A DNA stretch of 44,173 nt from Bacteroides sp. (GTDB taxonomy: Bacteria; Bacteroidota; Bacteroidia; Bacteroidales; Bacteroidaceae). The notes below the pieces were generated by a model, which was not told the DNA's origin, ran no database searches, and saw only the letters and a list, made by a program, of their open reading frames with translations. Where the stretch lies: contig JASLDF010000014.1 of the NCBI GenBank assembly GCA_030151635.1, positions 1 to 44,173 of the forward strand. Reading direction: 5' to 3'. Every line of letters begins with the position of its first letter. The first letter of the stretch is position 1. Of the stretch, positions 24,616 to 33,497 are shown piece after piece. Position numbers and translations under genes: made by a program.

Positions 24616-25398
24616 ATGAATAACAAGAAACCCTTGATTTTAATTACTAACGACGATGGTATCATCGCAAAAGGAATAAGTGAATTGGTAAAATTCGTAC
24701 GTCCTTTAGGCGAAATCGTTGTAGTTGCTCCTGATTCTCCTCGCTCTGGTTCTAGCAGTGCACTAACTATATCTACCCCTGTTCACTTTGAAATGATACG
24801 TAAAGACGTTGGTCTAACCATTTATCGTTGCTCAGGGTACCCTGTAGATTGTGTAAAGTTAGCTCGTCATGCCATTTTGGACCGTGAGCCAGATCTAATT
24901 CTTAGTGGCATTAACCACGGTGATAATGCAGGAATTAATGTACATTACTCGGGAACGATGGGGGCTGTCTATGAAGGTTGTCTGAATGGTATTCCTTCGG
25001 TCGGATTCTCATTATGTGATCACGATATGGGCGCTGATTTTACTCCGATGGGGTATTATGTCCGTAAGATTGCAACCATGGTATTGAATAATGGTTTGCC
25101 TAAAAATACATGTTTAAATGTGAATTTCCCTAAGACGGAAGATATTAAAGGTGTACGTGTTTGCAAACAAGGCTTTGCAACTTGGTCGAATGAATGGGAG
25201 CAATGTCCTCGCAAACATGATCCTAACTATTATTGGATGTCGGGTGAGTGCATTTATGAGAATACTCCAAATGATGGTTCAGATTATGAAGCATTGAAGG
25301 AAGGTTACGGAGCTATTACTCCTATCAAAGTAGATGTTACGGATTTAGAGTACTTTAAAAAATTGGAAGGTATTGTAGCTGGTACTTTTATTGACTAA
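24616..25398 (+). CDS. surE: 5'/3'-nucleotidase SurE
   Basis: A 260-residue metal-dependent phosphatase that dephosphorylates nucleoside 5'- and 3'-monophosphates and is linked to stationary-phase survival. Family motifs are LILITNDDGIIAKGI (metal-binding Asp pair), VVVAPDSPRSGSSSALTIST and LILSGINHGDNAGINVHYSG. It starts at the ATG at 24616; an ATG at 24609 is out of frame and stops after four codons. It is followed by lpxB after 10 bp, so both are likely co-transcribed. Confidence 0.95.
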   Translation: MNNKKPLILITNDDGIIAKGISELVKFVRPLGEIVVVAPDSPRSGSSSALTISTPVHFEMIRKDVGLTIYRCSGYPVDCVKLARHAILDREPDLILSGINHGDNAGINVHYSGTMGAVYEGCLNGIPSVGFSLCDHDMGADFTPMGYYVRKIATMVLNNGLPKNTCLNVNFPKTEDIKGVRVCKQGFATWSNEWEQCPRKHDPNYYWMSGECIYENTPNDGSDYEALKEGYGAITPIKVDVTDLEYFKKLEGIVAGTFID

Positions 25399-25408
25399 TT
25401 AAGAAGAA

Positions 25409-26557
25409 ATGAAATATTACTTAATCGTAGGAGAGGCGTCTGGAGATTTGCATGCATCGCACTTGATGTCCGAATTGAAGAAGAAAGATAAAGATGCTCA
25501 ATTTCGTTTTTTTGGTGGTGAACTAATGCAGGCTGCAGGCGGTGAAATGGTACGTAATTATAAAGATTTAGCATTTATGGGATTTATACCTGTATTACTA
25601 AATCTACGAACCATTCTTAAAAATATGCGATTTTGTAAAGAAGATATTGTTAAGTGGAATCCTGATGTAGTTATTTTGGTTGACTACCCAGGGTTCAACT
25701 TAAAAATAGCAAGCTATATAAAGAAGAATACGACAATTCCTATCTACTACTATATTTCGCCTAAAATTTGGGCTTGGAAAGAATATCGCATCAAGAATAT
25801 AAAACGTGATATCGATGAGCTTTTTTCAATTCTGCCTTTCGAGGTTGATTTCTATAAGAAGCACGATTATCCAATTCATTATGTAGGTAATCCTACAGTA
25901 GATGAAATTGCTTTATTCAAAGATAAATATGTAGAATCGGATGACACCTTCCGTAAACGCTGTGGTCTTGATGCAAAAAAGCCAATTATAGCTTTATTGG
26001 CTGGAAGTAGAAAACAAGAGATCAAAGACAATTTACCATTGATGGTCAAGGTTGCTAAAAAGCACCCAGAGTTTGAAATCGTATTGGCTTGTGCACCTAA
26101 TATTGAATCGGAGTATTACGATAAATATGTGGATCGAAGCGTTGTTAAAACTATTGTAGGAGAAACCTATCCATTATTAGAGCACTCTTATGCTGCGATG
26201 GTAACGTCTGGTACTGCTACCTTAGAAACTGCACTATTTAAAGTTCCACAAGTGGTTTGTTATGCTACCCCAATAGGAAAGGTTATATCTTTCTTAAGAA
26301 AGCATCTTTTAAAAGTCAAATATATATCGTTGGTCAATTTAATTGTTGATGAATTAATAATTCAAGAGTTAGTGGCCGATACGATGAATGAAAAGTGCTT
26401 AACAGCCGAGGTTGCTAAATTAGTAGGTGATGATGCTTATCGCTCTAGAATGTTAGAGAATTATAATCACATGGCAAATATACTTGGTGAAGTAGGTGCT
26501 CCAGTACATGCAGCCGAAGGAATTGCTAATTTATTAAAAAAAAGACGTGAAGCTTGA
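25409..26557 (+). CDS. lpxB: Lipid-A-disaccharide synthase
   Basis: A 382-residue GT19 glycosyltransferase that joins UDP-diacylglucosamine and lipid X to form the lipid A disaccharide on the inner face of the inner membrane. Motifs are YYLIVGEASGDLHASHLMSE, FFGGELMQAAGGEMV, VILVDYPGFNLKIASYIK, YYISPKIWAWKEYRI, HYVGNPTVDEIA, LLAGSRKQEIKDNLPLM and VTSGTATLETALFKVPQVV. Its presence shows the organism makes lipid A, so it is Gram-negative. It follows surE in a probable two-gene operon. Confidence 0.96.
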   Translation: MKYYLIVGEASGDLHASHLMSELKKKDKDAQFRFFGGELMQAAGGEMVRNYKDLAFMGFIPVLLNLRTILKNMRFCKEDIVKWNPDVVILVDYPGFNLKIASYIKKNTTIPIYYYISPKIWAWKEYRIKNIKRDIDELFSILPFEVDFYKKHDYPIHYVGNPTVDEIALFKDKYVESDDTFRKRCGLDAKKPIIALLAGSRKQEIKDNLPLMVKVAKKHPEFEIVLACAPNIESEYYDKYVDRSVVKTIVGETYPLLEHSYAAMVTSGTATLETALFKVPQVVCYATPIGKVISFLRKHLLKVKYISLVNLIVDELIIQELVADTMNEKCLTAEVAKLVGDDAYRSRMLENYNHMANILGEVGAPVHAAEGIANLLKKRREA

Positions 26558-26625
26558 ACTAAAATATAGTAAGCGAACGTTTATCTACTGATATTTATAA
26601 CATTAACTTTTAATTACGATTCATT

Positions 26626-27372
26626 ATGAAGAGAATTAGTTGGATAGCTAGTTTTATTTTAGTTGCTGTTTTATCGACAGTATTATTAAGTAGCTGTAAT
26701 AGTGATGATGGATATTCTTTAGGTAATTTCCAAGTATCTTTTGCGACTGTTCGTACTACCGATGGTGGAGAACATGGAAAGTGGTTCTACTTGGAGACTA
26801 CGTCAGAGAAACTTTGGATAGCTGCACCGTTATCGGTTTCTAGAATACCTGAAGATGGTCAACGTGTTATTGCAAATTATACACTTTTGTCTGATAAGCA
26901 GGGTGAGTTTGATCACTACATTCGTTTGAACAATATGCGTCTATTAGAAACTGATGATGTGAAAGTATTAAACATTGGTGGTGAAGATAAATATGGACAG
27001 GATAAGCTTGGCTATATTGATGATAAGACTCCCTTTGGCGGTATTAGTTTAGACGGTAACTATGTGAATGTTGCATATACTCGTTTTGCCTATAATCAAA
27101 AGAGACATGAATTATCTCTGATACAAAATTTGAATAAGACGCATATGGAAGGCGATGACGCCGAGTTTATTCATTTAGAATTAAGGTATAATGCTTTTGG
27201 AGATGTCTTAAAAGAATACATTATAGGGCGTGCGTCATTTGATATAAAAGAGTTGTTGACACCTGAGGTATTATCAACAAAGAAAGGTGTTGTTATCCAT
27301 CGTACAAATCTTGAAGGTAAATTGGATAAAACGACTTTGTTATTTCCTAAGAATACTGAGGTGGGAGAGTGA
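26626..27372 (+). CDS. NigD-like lipoprotein
   Basis: A 248-residue exported lipoprotein. The signal ends in the lipobox LLSSC with Cys24 as lipidation site, followed by NSDDGYSLGNFQVSFATVRT, the typical opening of NigD-like proteins of Bacteroidota. Two small beta-rich domains follow (about 30-110 and 115-245; EKLWIAAPLSVSRIPEDGQR, DAEFIHLELRYNAFGDVLKE). NigD family members take their name from the nigrescin locus in Prevotella, but their general function is unsettled. It is 68 bp after lpxB and ends at a strong terminator. Confidence 0.8.
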   Translation: MKRISWIASFILVAVLSTVLLSSCNSDDGYSLGNFQVSFATVRTTDGGEHGKWFYLETTSEKLWIAAPLSVSRIPEDGQRVIANYTLLSDKQGEFDHYIRLNNMRLLETDDVKVLNIGGEDKYGQDKLGYIDDKTPFGGISLDGNYVNVAYTRFAYNQKRHELSLIQNLNKTHMEGDDAEFIHLELRYNAFGDVLKEYIIGRASFDIKELLTPEVLSTKKGVVIHRTNLEGKLDKTTLLFPKNTEVGE

Positions 27373-27399
27373 TTCTTTCGCTTTCTAGAAATTGATATT

Positions 27400-27437
27400 A
27401 AAAAAGGTTTTCTGAATTAAATCAGAAAACCTTTTTT
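27400..27437 (+). terminator. Terminator after the NigD-like gene
   Basis: A perfect 16-bp stem (27400-27415 with 27422-27437), 6-nt loop, ending in a T-run on the plus strand. Confidence 0.92.
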
Positions 27438-27499
27438 GTTTGTACGAATAAAATAACTCAGGTTTCGAAGTGTTATACTTCTGTCTTGAATGGAGATCG

Positions 27500-27541
27500 A
27501 GTTCTCTTTGGAAGAAGACACAGTTCTCTTTGGAAGAAGAC
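27500..27541. repeat. Tandem repeat, two copies, 22-bp period
   Basis: AGTTCTCTTTGGAAGAAGAC occurs at 27500-27519 and again at 27522-27541, identical over 20 bp. It is in the non-coding gap between two terminators and looks like a recent short duplication. Confidence 0.85.
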
Positions 27542-27603
27542 TCACTCTTCTCCCTATGATAAAAAATGCAAAATGCTTTATACAGATAGGTGTATGAAGG
27601 CCC

Positions 27604-27655
27604 ATAAAATAGTAAGGCTCGTGCTTGAATTCAAACACGAGCCTTACTATTTTAT
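27604..27655 (-). terminator. 52-bp palindrome, cdsA terminator
   Basis: The arms 27604-27623 and 27636-27655 are perfectly complementary over 20 bp, and the central TTGAATTCAA is itself palindromic, so 25 of 26 pairs match. It lies 14 bp after the cdsA stop on the minus strand, with a T-rich end (TATTTTAT). It probably terminates cdsA and may act in both directions. Confidence 0.85.
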
Positions 27656-27668
27656 ATGTAAAACCAAT

Positions 27669-28508
27669 TTAAAAAAGTTGGATAATATATAGATAGAGTA
27701 CTACTGCAGGTACTGCAAGTATTGTACTGTCAAATCGGTCTAAAAAGCCTCCATGCCCTGGAAGAATATTCCCTGAGTCTTTAATGCCTAGTTTACGTTT
27801 AAATAGAGATTCAGTTAAGTCCCCCCAAGTTCCAAAGACAACTACCACAAGAGCAAAACCTACCCATTGTGAGTAATTGAAAATAGGATAGAAATGCCCT
27901 ATAATTAAAGCTGCAATGATTGCAAAAACTCCTCCGCCGATACTTCCTTCCCAACTTTTATTTGGGGAAATACGTTGGAATAACTTTCTTTTTCCAATCA
28001 ATGAGCCAACACAATATGCACCACTATCACTAACCCAAAGGAAAATGAATAGGGCTAGTACAAGAATGTAGTTGTATTCAATACTACCACTTAGAGCATT
28101 TGTTCTGAATGGTAGTAGGTTCATTAGTCCAAAAAACACCCCCACATAAATTTGACTTAGCATCGTTGCACCTAAGTTGGCAATAGGGTCTTTCTTATCT
28201 AAGTATAGTTCACTAACAAATAGATATAATAATATTCCGATATACGGAATAAATACCGAAGTGCTCACTATATTAGATGCAAAACCTGCAAGAGCAAGAA
28301 ATAAATAAAAAGAACCAAGACTTGAAATAAGTCGATTCGTTTTAATGTTCTCTTTGCTGTTTAGAAGTCCTGTTAATTCAAACGTTGTATAGGCAGAGAT
28401 AAAAGCGAATAGTCCAACAAAAGTTATTGGACTAAACATGATTGAACCAACAAGAACACAAACAAACACGATGCCGGTTAAGGCTCTTTTAATTAGGTTT
28501 GATTTCAC
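27669..28508 (-). CDS. cdsA: Phosphatidate cytidylyltransferase
   Basis: A 279-residue integral membrane enzyme that makes CDP-diacylglycerol from phosphatidic acid and CTP, the branch point of phospholipid synthesis. It has about eight hydrophobic helices. The C-terminal family signature is SPNKSWEGSIGGG and LTESLFKRKLGIKDSGNILP followed by GHGGFLDRFDSTI with the Mg-binding Asp residues. It overlaps the ftsH 3' end by 20 bp, so translation may be coupled, and it is third in the rsfS-ftsH-cdsA operon. Confidence 0.94.
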   Translation of the reverse strand: MKSNLIKRALTGIVFVCVLVGSIMFSPITFVGLFAFISAYTTFELTGLLNSKENIKTNRLISSLGSFYLFLALAGFASNIVSTSVFIPYIGILLYLFVSELYLDKKDPIANLGATMLSQIYVGVFFGLMNLLPFRTNALSGSIEYNYILVLALFIFLWVSDSGAYCVGSLIGKRKLFQRISPNKSWEGSIGGGVFAIIAALIIGHFYPIFNYSQWVGFALVVVVFGTWGDLTESLFKRKLGIKDSGNILPGHGGFLDRFDSTILAVPAVVLYLYIIQLF

Positions 28509-30546
28509 TATCGTTAGAATCGTTATTAGGGTTAGTATTCGAAGCTTCTTTTAGTTCGTTGATATCTGCACTACTCTCATTTTCTTCAACATTAGTAGTG
28601 TCTTGATTTTTGTGTTTAGCTTCTTCTTTTTCTTTTTCTTCTTGTTGCATAGCAATAATTTCATCGGTACGAGAAACCCATTTTCTTTTACCAAAGATTG
28701 CTTCTACATCGTCTGCAAGAATAACTTCTTTATCAATTAGTAAATCAGCCAACTTGTTGTGTTGCTCTTTATGTTCAGTTAAAAGATCTTTAGCACGTTT
28801 GTATTGACTGTTGATAAGTTCTTGAACCTCTTCGTCAATTTTTTCGGCAGTCTTTTCACTATATGGTTTGCTAAACGAGTATTCACTATTATTGTAGTAA
28901 CACAAGTTGGCAAGATTATCACTCATGCCAAGGTATGCAATCATTGCATAAGCTTGTTTGGTTACTCTTTCAAGATCGTTCATCGCTCCGGAAGAAATAC
29001 GTCCAAGGAAAACATCTTCTGCAGCTCTACCACCAAGTAGTGCACACATTTCATCAAGCATTTGCTCTTTGGTTGTAATTTGTCGTTCTTCTGGCAAGTA
29101 CCAGGCAGCACCTAATGCACGACCTCTAGGTACAATTGTAACTTTTATAAGTGGGTTTGCATGTTCTAGTACCCAAGAGATACTTGCATGCCCTGCTTCG
29201 TGAATTGCAATTGATCTACGTTCTCCTTCGGTAGTGATTTTGGTTTTCTTTTCCAGTCCACCCACAATTCTATCTACAGCGTTGTTGAAGTCTTCTTTTG
29301 TTACAAACTCTTTGTTTTGTCTAGCTGCAATTAAAGCTGCTTCATTACAAACATTGGCTATATCTGCGCCAGAGAATCCAGGAGTTTGTCTTGATAATAA
29401 TTCTAAATCAACAGAGTCATCAACCCTTAGAGGTTTCATATGAACTTTGTAAATCTCGACACGCTCGTTTAAATCAGGAAGATCAACATAAATCTGTCTG
29501 TCGAAACGTCCTGCACGAAGTAATGCTTTATCCAATACGTCAACACGATTTGTTGCGGCAAGAATAATAACACCACTATTAGATCCAAAACCATCCATTT
29601 CTGTTAATAATTGGTTCAGTGTGTTTTCACGCTCATCGTTTCCACCCATTGAAGCATTTTTGCCACGAGCACGTCCAACTGCATCAATCTCGTCAATAAA
29701 GATGATACAAGGAGATTTCTTTTTAGCTTGTTCAAATAGGTCACGTACACGTGATGCACCTACACCCACAAACATTTCAACAAAGTCAGAACCGGCCATT
29801 GAGAAGAATGGCACGTGTGCTTCACCAGCAACGGCTTTTGCTAATAATGTTTTACCTGTTCCCGGAGGACCTACAAGTAATGCACCTTTAGGTATTTTAC
29901 CACCTAGTTTAGTATATCTTTCAGGAGCTTTTAAGAAAGCTACAATTTCTTCTATTTCTTGTTTTGCTTCACTAAGACCAGCAACGTCTTTGAATGTGAT
30001 GTTAGTCGATTCGCCTTTTTCAAAAAGTTTGGCTTTTGATTTTCCAACATTGAAAACACCACCACCACCAGCACCACCGCCAGAGTTCATTCTACGCATA
30101 AAGAATAACCAGAATCCAACTAAAAGTAGGATAGGTAGTATATTCCATAGGATTGCACTTAGATAATCTTTCTTTTTATCATAAGTAACTTCGCCGTCGT
30201 AGTGTCCAGATTCCTTTTGATTTTGAATAAACTCACTCAATCTATCTCTAGAAGGAGCTTCTGTGAAAATAATAGGTGCTTTACCTACTTTGTTTGAGTC
30301 TTTCTCAAATATATCTGCTACTGCATCTGCTTTAACTATTGCTTCTACTGATGCATCGTCATACCCAGTTATTTTTTGGATATAGCCGTTTTCGACATAT
30401 TCTTGGAATTTGTCGTAAGATACTTGAGTGTCAATTGCGTTGCCAGGGTTAGTAAACCAAAGTACAGCTAACATGACTAAAATCATTGTAAACAGCCAGT
30501 TTAAATTAAACTTAGGCTTGTTGGGTTTATTTATTCTATTGCTCAT
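28489..30546 (-). CDS. ftsH: ATP-dependent zinc metalloprotease FtsH
   Basis: A 685-residue membrane AAA+ protease for quality control. Two transmembrane helices (about 15-33 and 131-149) flank a periplasmic domain. A Gly-rich linker precedes the AAA domain (about 190-390) with LLVGPPGTGKTLLAKAVAGE, pore loop FVEMFVGVGASRVRD, Walker B CIIFIDEIDAVG and arginine finger RAGRFDR. The peptidase domain has HEAGH and downstream conserved MNDLERVT. The C-terminal tail (about 640-685) is acidic and Asn/Glu-rich, as in many Bacteroidota FtsH. It lies 6 bp after rsfS. Confidence 0.97.
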   Translation of the reverse strand: MSNRINKPNKPKFNLNWLFTMILVMLAVLWFTNPGNAIDTQVSYDKFQEYVENGYIQKITGYDDASVEAIVKADAVADIFEKDSNKVGKAPIIFTEAPSRDRLSEFIQNQKESGHYDGEVTYDKKKDYLSAILWNILPILLLVGFWLFFMRRMNSGGGAGGGGVFNVGKSKAKLFEKGESTNITFKDVAGLSEAKQEIEEIVAFLKAPERYTKLGGKIPKGALLVGPPGTGKTLLAKAVAGEAHVPFFSMAGSDFVEMFVGVGASRVRDLFEQAKKKSPCIIFIDEIDAVGRARGKNASMGGNDERENTLNQLLTEMDGFGSNSGVIILAATNRVDVLDKALLRAGRFDRQIYVDLPDLNERVEIYKVHMKPLRVDDSVDLELLSRQTPGFSGADIANVCNEAALIAARQNKEFVTKEDFNNAVDRIVGGLEKKTKITTEGERRSIAIHEAGHASISWVLEHANPLIKVTIVPRGRALGAAWYLPEERQITTKEQMLDEMCALLGGRAAEDVFLGRISSGAMNDLERVTKQAYAMIAYLGMSDNLANLCYYNNSEYSFSKPYSEKTAEKIDEEVQELINSQYKRAKDLLTEHKEQHNKLADLLIDKEVILADDVEAIFGKRKWVSRTDEIIAMQQEEKEKEEAKHKNQDTTNVEENESSADINELKEASNTNPNNDSNDSEIKPN

Positions 30547-30552
30547 TTTTTC

Positions 30553-30915
30553 TTAATCTAAATCGGGAACCGTTATTATTTTTGCGTCTGCCCATAAACT
30601 TTCTAGGCTATAGTATTCTCTTTTGTCAGGAAGGAAAGTGTGTACAGCAATATCTCCGTAATCCATTGCAACCCACTCCGCATTCTGTTGACCAGCAATA
30701 GATATAGGGTGTTCATTTGTTAATGATTTAACCTCATCTTTAACTCGTTCAACAATACTGCTTATTTGGCTATTAGATGAACCATCGCAAATAATAAGAT
30801 AATTATATTCTGTATCGTCTATCTTTTCAAGGTTGGCTATGACAATATGCTTTCCCTTTACATCTTGAATCGACTCAACAATTGTATTAATTAATGTCTT
30901 TGTACCTGTGTTCAA
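30553..30915 (-). CDS. rsfS: Ribosomal silencing factor RsfS
   Basis: A 120-residue protein that binds uL14 and keeps subunits apart when translation is down. Typical segments are LINTIVESIQDVKGKHIVIA, NYLIICDGSSNSQISSIVER, AGQQNAEWVAMDYGDIAVHT and FLPDKREYYSLESLWADAKI. The only start that keeps the conserved N-terminus is TTG at 30915, since an in-frame TAA lies two codons upstream and there is no early ATG. A good promoter is located 57 bp upstream. First gene of the rsfS-ftsH-cdsA operon. Confidence 0.93.
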   Translation of the reverse strand: MNTGTKTLINTIVESIQDVKGKHIVIANLEKIDDTEYNYLIICDGSSNSQISSIVERVKDEVKSLTNEHPISIAGQQNAEWVAMDYGDIAVHTFLPDKREYYSLESLWADAKIITVPDLD

Positions 30916-30971
30916 TATTATAATGTTTAGTTAATGTTCTTATTACGTGTTTCTAAAAAGTGAAATACTTA

Positions 30972-31003
30972 CAAATATACATTGAATTCTTGTATGTATA
31001 CAA
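30972..31003 (-). promoter_or_regulatory. Promoter of rsfS-ftsH-cdsA
   Basis: On the minus strand, TTG (31001-31003) is followed after 21 bp by TATATTTG (30972-30979), a full -33/-7 consensus match. The leader is roughly 50 nt. Confidence 0.75.
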
Positions 31004-31125
31004 CTTACTTGAATAAAAGCATTTAAACTTTTGTCTTTTTTAGAAAATCCCTCGAGTATTAAACAAAAAAATGATTGAATGGTTTAAAAATCCTATTTGT
31101 CTGTTTTTGTTATTAAAACTTTTAA

Positions 31126-31133
31126 TATATTTG
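31126..31133 (+). promoter_or_regulatory. -7 box of tRNA-Gln
   Basis: TATATTTG lies 11 bp before the first base of tRNA-Gln, the same spacing as at tRNA-Pro. A TTTG lies 16 bp upstream, shorter than usual. Confidence 0.6.
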
Positions 31134-31144
31134 CAAATGATTTC

Positions 31145-31215
31145 TGGGCTATGGTGTAATGGTAACACATCAGATTCTGGTTCTGACTTTCTGGGTTCGA
31201 GTCCTAGTAGCCCAA
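31145..31215 (+). tRNA. tRNA-Gln (anticodon CTG)
   Basis: Cloverleaf: acceptor TGGGCTA/TAGCCCA, D-stem GTGT/ACAC, anticodon stem TCAGA/TCTGA around TTCTGGT (anticodon CTG, glutamine), T-arm with GGTTCGAGTCC. CCA is not encoded. It stands alone between two leftward operons. Confidence 0.93.
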
Positions 31216-31609
31216 CAATTACTATTGATTGTCATATAGATAAGCATTTCGTGTAGAAAATAGGGACGAATGGTTTGGTTTAACGATTAACTTAATCCAT
31301 TATGCCCTTTATTTATGCTCTAATATTTTTCTACTTTATCCTACTTCCTCTATTTAGCATTCTATTTATTTGATGATTTCCATAAAGGGTACTTGACACA
31401 TATTGTCTGTATCCTCATTATCAAAAGAATGTAGATTTCATATTAATTATTCAAGTTAGACCTCCGCTTTTCAACCTTTATCCAGTCTTATGCAATATTT
31501 GTGTTTTTAGAGTAATGTTATTTGGATCATATAACCGAGCTTATAAAAAAGGGTTGAGTTATAATTAACCCAACCCAATGTATCATATTGTTGTATGATA
31601 AGATGAATT
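31216..31609. other. Non-coding gap after tRNA-Gln
   Basis: About 390 bp without a supported gene. Apart from the terminator at 31545-31576 I see no repeats, attachment-site duplication of the tRNA 3' end, or promoter match. Confidence 0.6.
31545..31576 (-). terminator. Terminator after the DUF349 gene
   Basis: On the minus strand, stem 31551-31556 with 31571-31576 (GGGTTG/CAACCC) plus an inner 3-bp extension after one mismatch, followed by six T. Confidence 0.85.
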
Positions 31610-33418
31610 TTATTTCATAGACTTATCAATAATTTGAATCTTCTCTTCTAGAATTTCAATGTCCGATTTCATTTTTTCCACCTTATTGTTTAATTCGGCA
31701 ATTAAGGCGTTACCTTTTTTTGAAGTCAAGTTTAAGAATCCTAGATTGTTTTCATAGGTTTTCAGTTCGTTTTGAATACGAGTTGAAGTACGTACCAATC
31801 GTTCTCTTTCTTTATAAAGACTATTCTTGTTTCCGTCTTCTTTAATTTCGGTAACAGCTTGTTTAAAGTTGCTGATTTTCTTTTCGGCAATCCCTTCGTT
31901 CAACTTGCTGAAGTGGGTATCTAAAAGAGCTTTGTACTCTTTGTAAACGATGTCTTTGTGTTTGAAAGGTACAAAACCAATAGCATTCCATTTTTTAGTT
32001 AGCTCCTTTACTTCATCATTTACTTGCTGAGGTGTTTTATCAGAAGCAACAAGTCCTTTTAGCTCTTCAATAACGGCTTTCTTAAGCTCTAGATTTTTCA
32101 ACTCTTCTTGGTGCTTTCCTTCTTGTTGTTTATTTCTTCTTTCAAAAAAGAAATCACAAGCTTCACTAAAACGTTTCCAAAGTAGTTCGGATTGTTTTCG
32201 ATAGATAGGTTTTGTTTTCTTCCAATCGCTTTGAAGTTTTACAAATTCCTCGGAAGTTTTTCTCCAATCTTCGCTGTCTTTTAAGCTTTCGGCCTTCTCG
32301 CACAATTCCTCTTTTTCTTTGATACTGTCTTCAATATCTTCTTTTTGATCTTTAAAGAAGGATGCTTTTGTATCAAAGAAAACATCACAAGCTTTGCGGT
32401 ATCTTTCAAATATTTCAGCATTCACTTTTTTAGGAGTAAAGCCAATTGTTTTCCATTCGTCTTGTAATTCAAGAATCTCTTTGGTTTTATCTCTCCAACT
32501 ATTGAAGCTTATAAGACTTTCAAAGTCAACCTTCTCTATTTTTTCGCAGATAGCTTGCTTCTTAGTGAAGTTGTCTTCTTCCTCTTGTTTTAGGTTTTCG
32601 AAATAGTCTTGGTGCTTTTTGTTGATAACCGTAGAAGCATTTTTAAATCTTTCCCAAAGTTCCTCTCTTAGTTCTTTATTAACAGGTCCAACTTCTCTCC
32701 ATTGTTCATGGAAGTTTTGAAGCTGGTGGAATGCAGATACGATATCTGTTTCGTTATCTAAAGCCTCTGCATGTTCACAAAGTTCAACTTTACGTTCTAA
32801 GTTTTTTTTGAAATCATATTCTCTAAACTCATTGTTTAGTTTAAACATATCGTAGAATTGCTCTTCGTATAGATGGAATGTATTCCAAAGCTTCTTGCTT
32901 TCAGAGAAAGGAACCTTTTGTATGCTATTCCACTCTTTTTGTAGGTCTTTGAAACTGTTATATGAGTTTTGGTCATCAGTAGCTGTTAGTAGCTCTTTTA
33001 ACTTTTCAATGATTGCTAGCTTCTTGTTTAAATTTTCAAGTCTTTCCTTTTCATCTTCTTCAATGATTTCTTTTCTTCTTTGTTTGATATCATTAATTAA
33101 AGATTTTAGGTTTTCTTCCAATGGTTCGGGTGTAGGTTTGAATTCATCCTCTATACCACCATTTTTTAGAAAAGACTCTTTTTGCACGCCCATGTCTTGC
33201 AACATAAGCTTATGGAACAATTGTTGTAAGCTATCAAGCTCTTGTTTGTTCGTTTGGTCTGCATTCTCCAATAATACTGTCAATCGATCTAGAATATCTT
33301 CTTTTGATTCTAGGCGAACTGCATTATTTTCCTTTTGTCCATCTGAAGCCAAGTTGTTGACAACTCCTTCTGATTTTTTAGTGTCCAAAGCTTCTTCTTT
33401 CATTTCTTGAGCATTCAT
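31610..33418 (-). CDS. DUF349 repeat protein
   Basis: A 602-residue, highly charged helical protein with about five DUF349 repeats between residues 130 and 540. Each has the pattern 'FxxLQxxWxxxGxVPxxxxxxLWxxFxxxxxxFF', for example DLQKEWNSIQKVPFSESKKL, ELQDEWKTIGFTPKKVNAEI and KLQSDWKKTKPIYRKQSELL. The N-terminal 90 residues are acidic and low-complexity and the last 60 form a coiled coil (NLTSKKGNALIAELNNKVEK). No signal peptide, so cytoplasmic. DUF349 proteins occur in Bacteroidota and Actinobacteria; the molecular role is not settled. Monocistronic and bounded by its own terminator. Confidence 0.88.
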   Translation of the reverse strand: MNAQEMKEEALDTKKSEGVVNNLASDGQKENNAVRLESKEDILDRLTVLLENADQTNKQELDSLQQLFHKLMLQDMGVQKESFLKNGGIEDEFKPTPEPLEENLKSLINDIKQRRKEIIEEDEKERLENLNKKLAIIEKLKELLTATDDQNSYNSFKDLQKEWNSIQKVPFSESKKLWNTFHLYEEQFYDMFKLNNEFREYDFKKNLERKVELCEHAEALDNETDIVSAFHQLQNFHEQWREVGPVNKELREELWERFKNASTVINKKHQDYFENLKQEEEDNFTKKQAICEKIEKVDFESLISFNSWRDKTKEILELQDEWKTIGFTPKKVNAEIFERYRKACDVFFDTKASFFKDQKEDIEDSIKEKEELCEKAESLKDSEDWRKTSEEFVKLQSDWKKTKPIYRKQSELLWKRFSEACDFFFERRNKQQEGKHQEELKNLELKKAVIEELKGLVASDKTPQQVNDEVKELTKKWNAIGFVPFKHKDIVYKEYKALLDTHFSKLNEGIAEKKISNFKQAVTEIKEDGNKNSLYKERERLVRTSTRIQNELKTYENNLGFLNLTSKKGNALIAELNNKVEKMKSDIEILEEKIQIIDKSMK

Positions 33419-33497
33419 CTTTGTTAATATTAGAAATAAGTATATAACTCTTTAAAAGAGTATTTAAAATAGAGTTTTGTTGATTTCGTTGTTGTGA

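Noticed and set aside
27417..27692. Two overlapping ORFs on opposite strands (minus 27417-27638, plus 27486-27692)
   Set aside because: Both contain EFKHEPYYF only because they cross the 52-bp palindrome, and they run through the terminator and repeat; not genes.
31071..31256. 61-codon plus-strand ORF
   Set aside because: It runs through tRNA-Gln and is explained by it.
33447..33461. Inverted repeat ACTCTT-TAA-AAGAGT upstream of the DUF349 gene
   Set aside because: Short 6-bp arms with a 3-nt loop and no T-run; could be a chance repeat, not called a terminator or operator.
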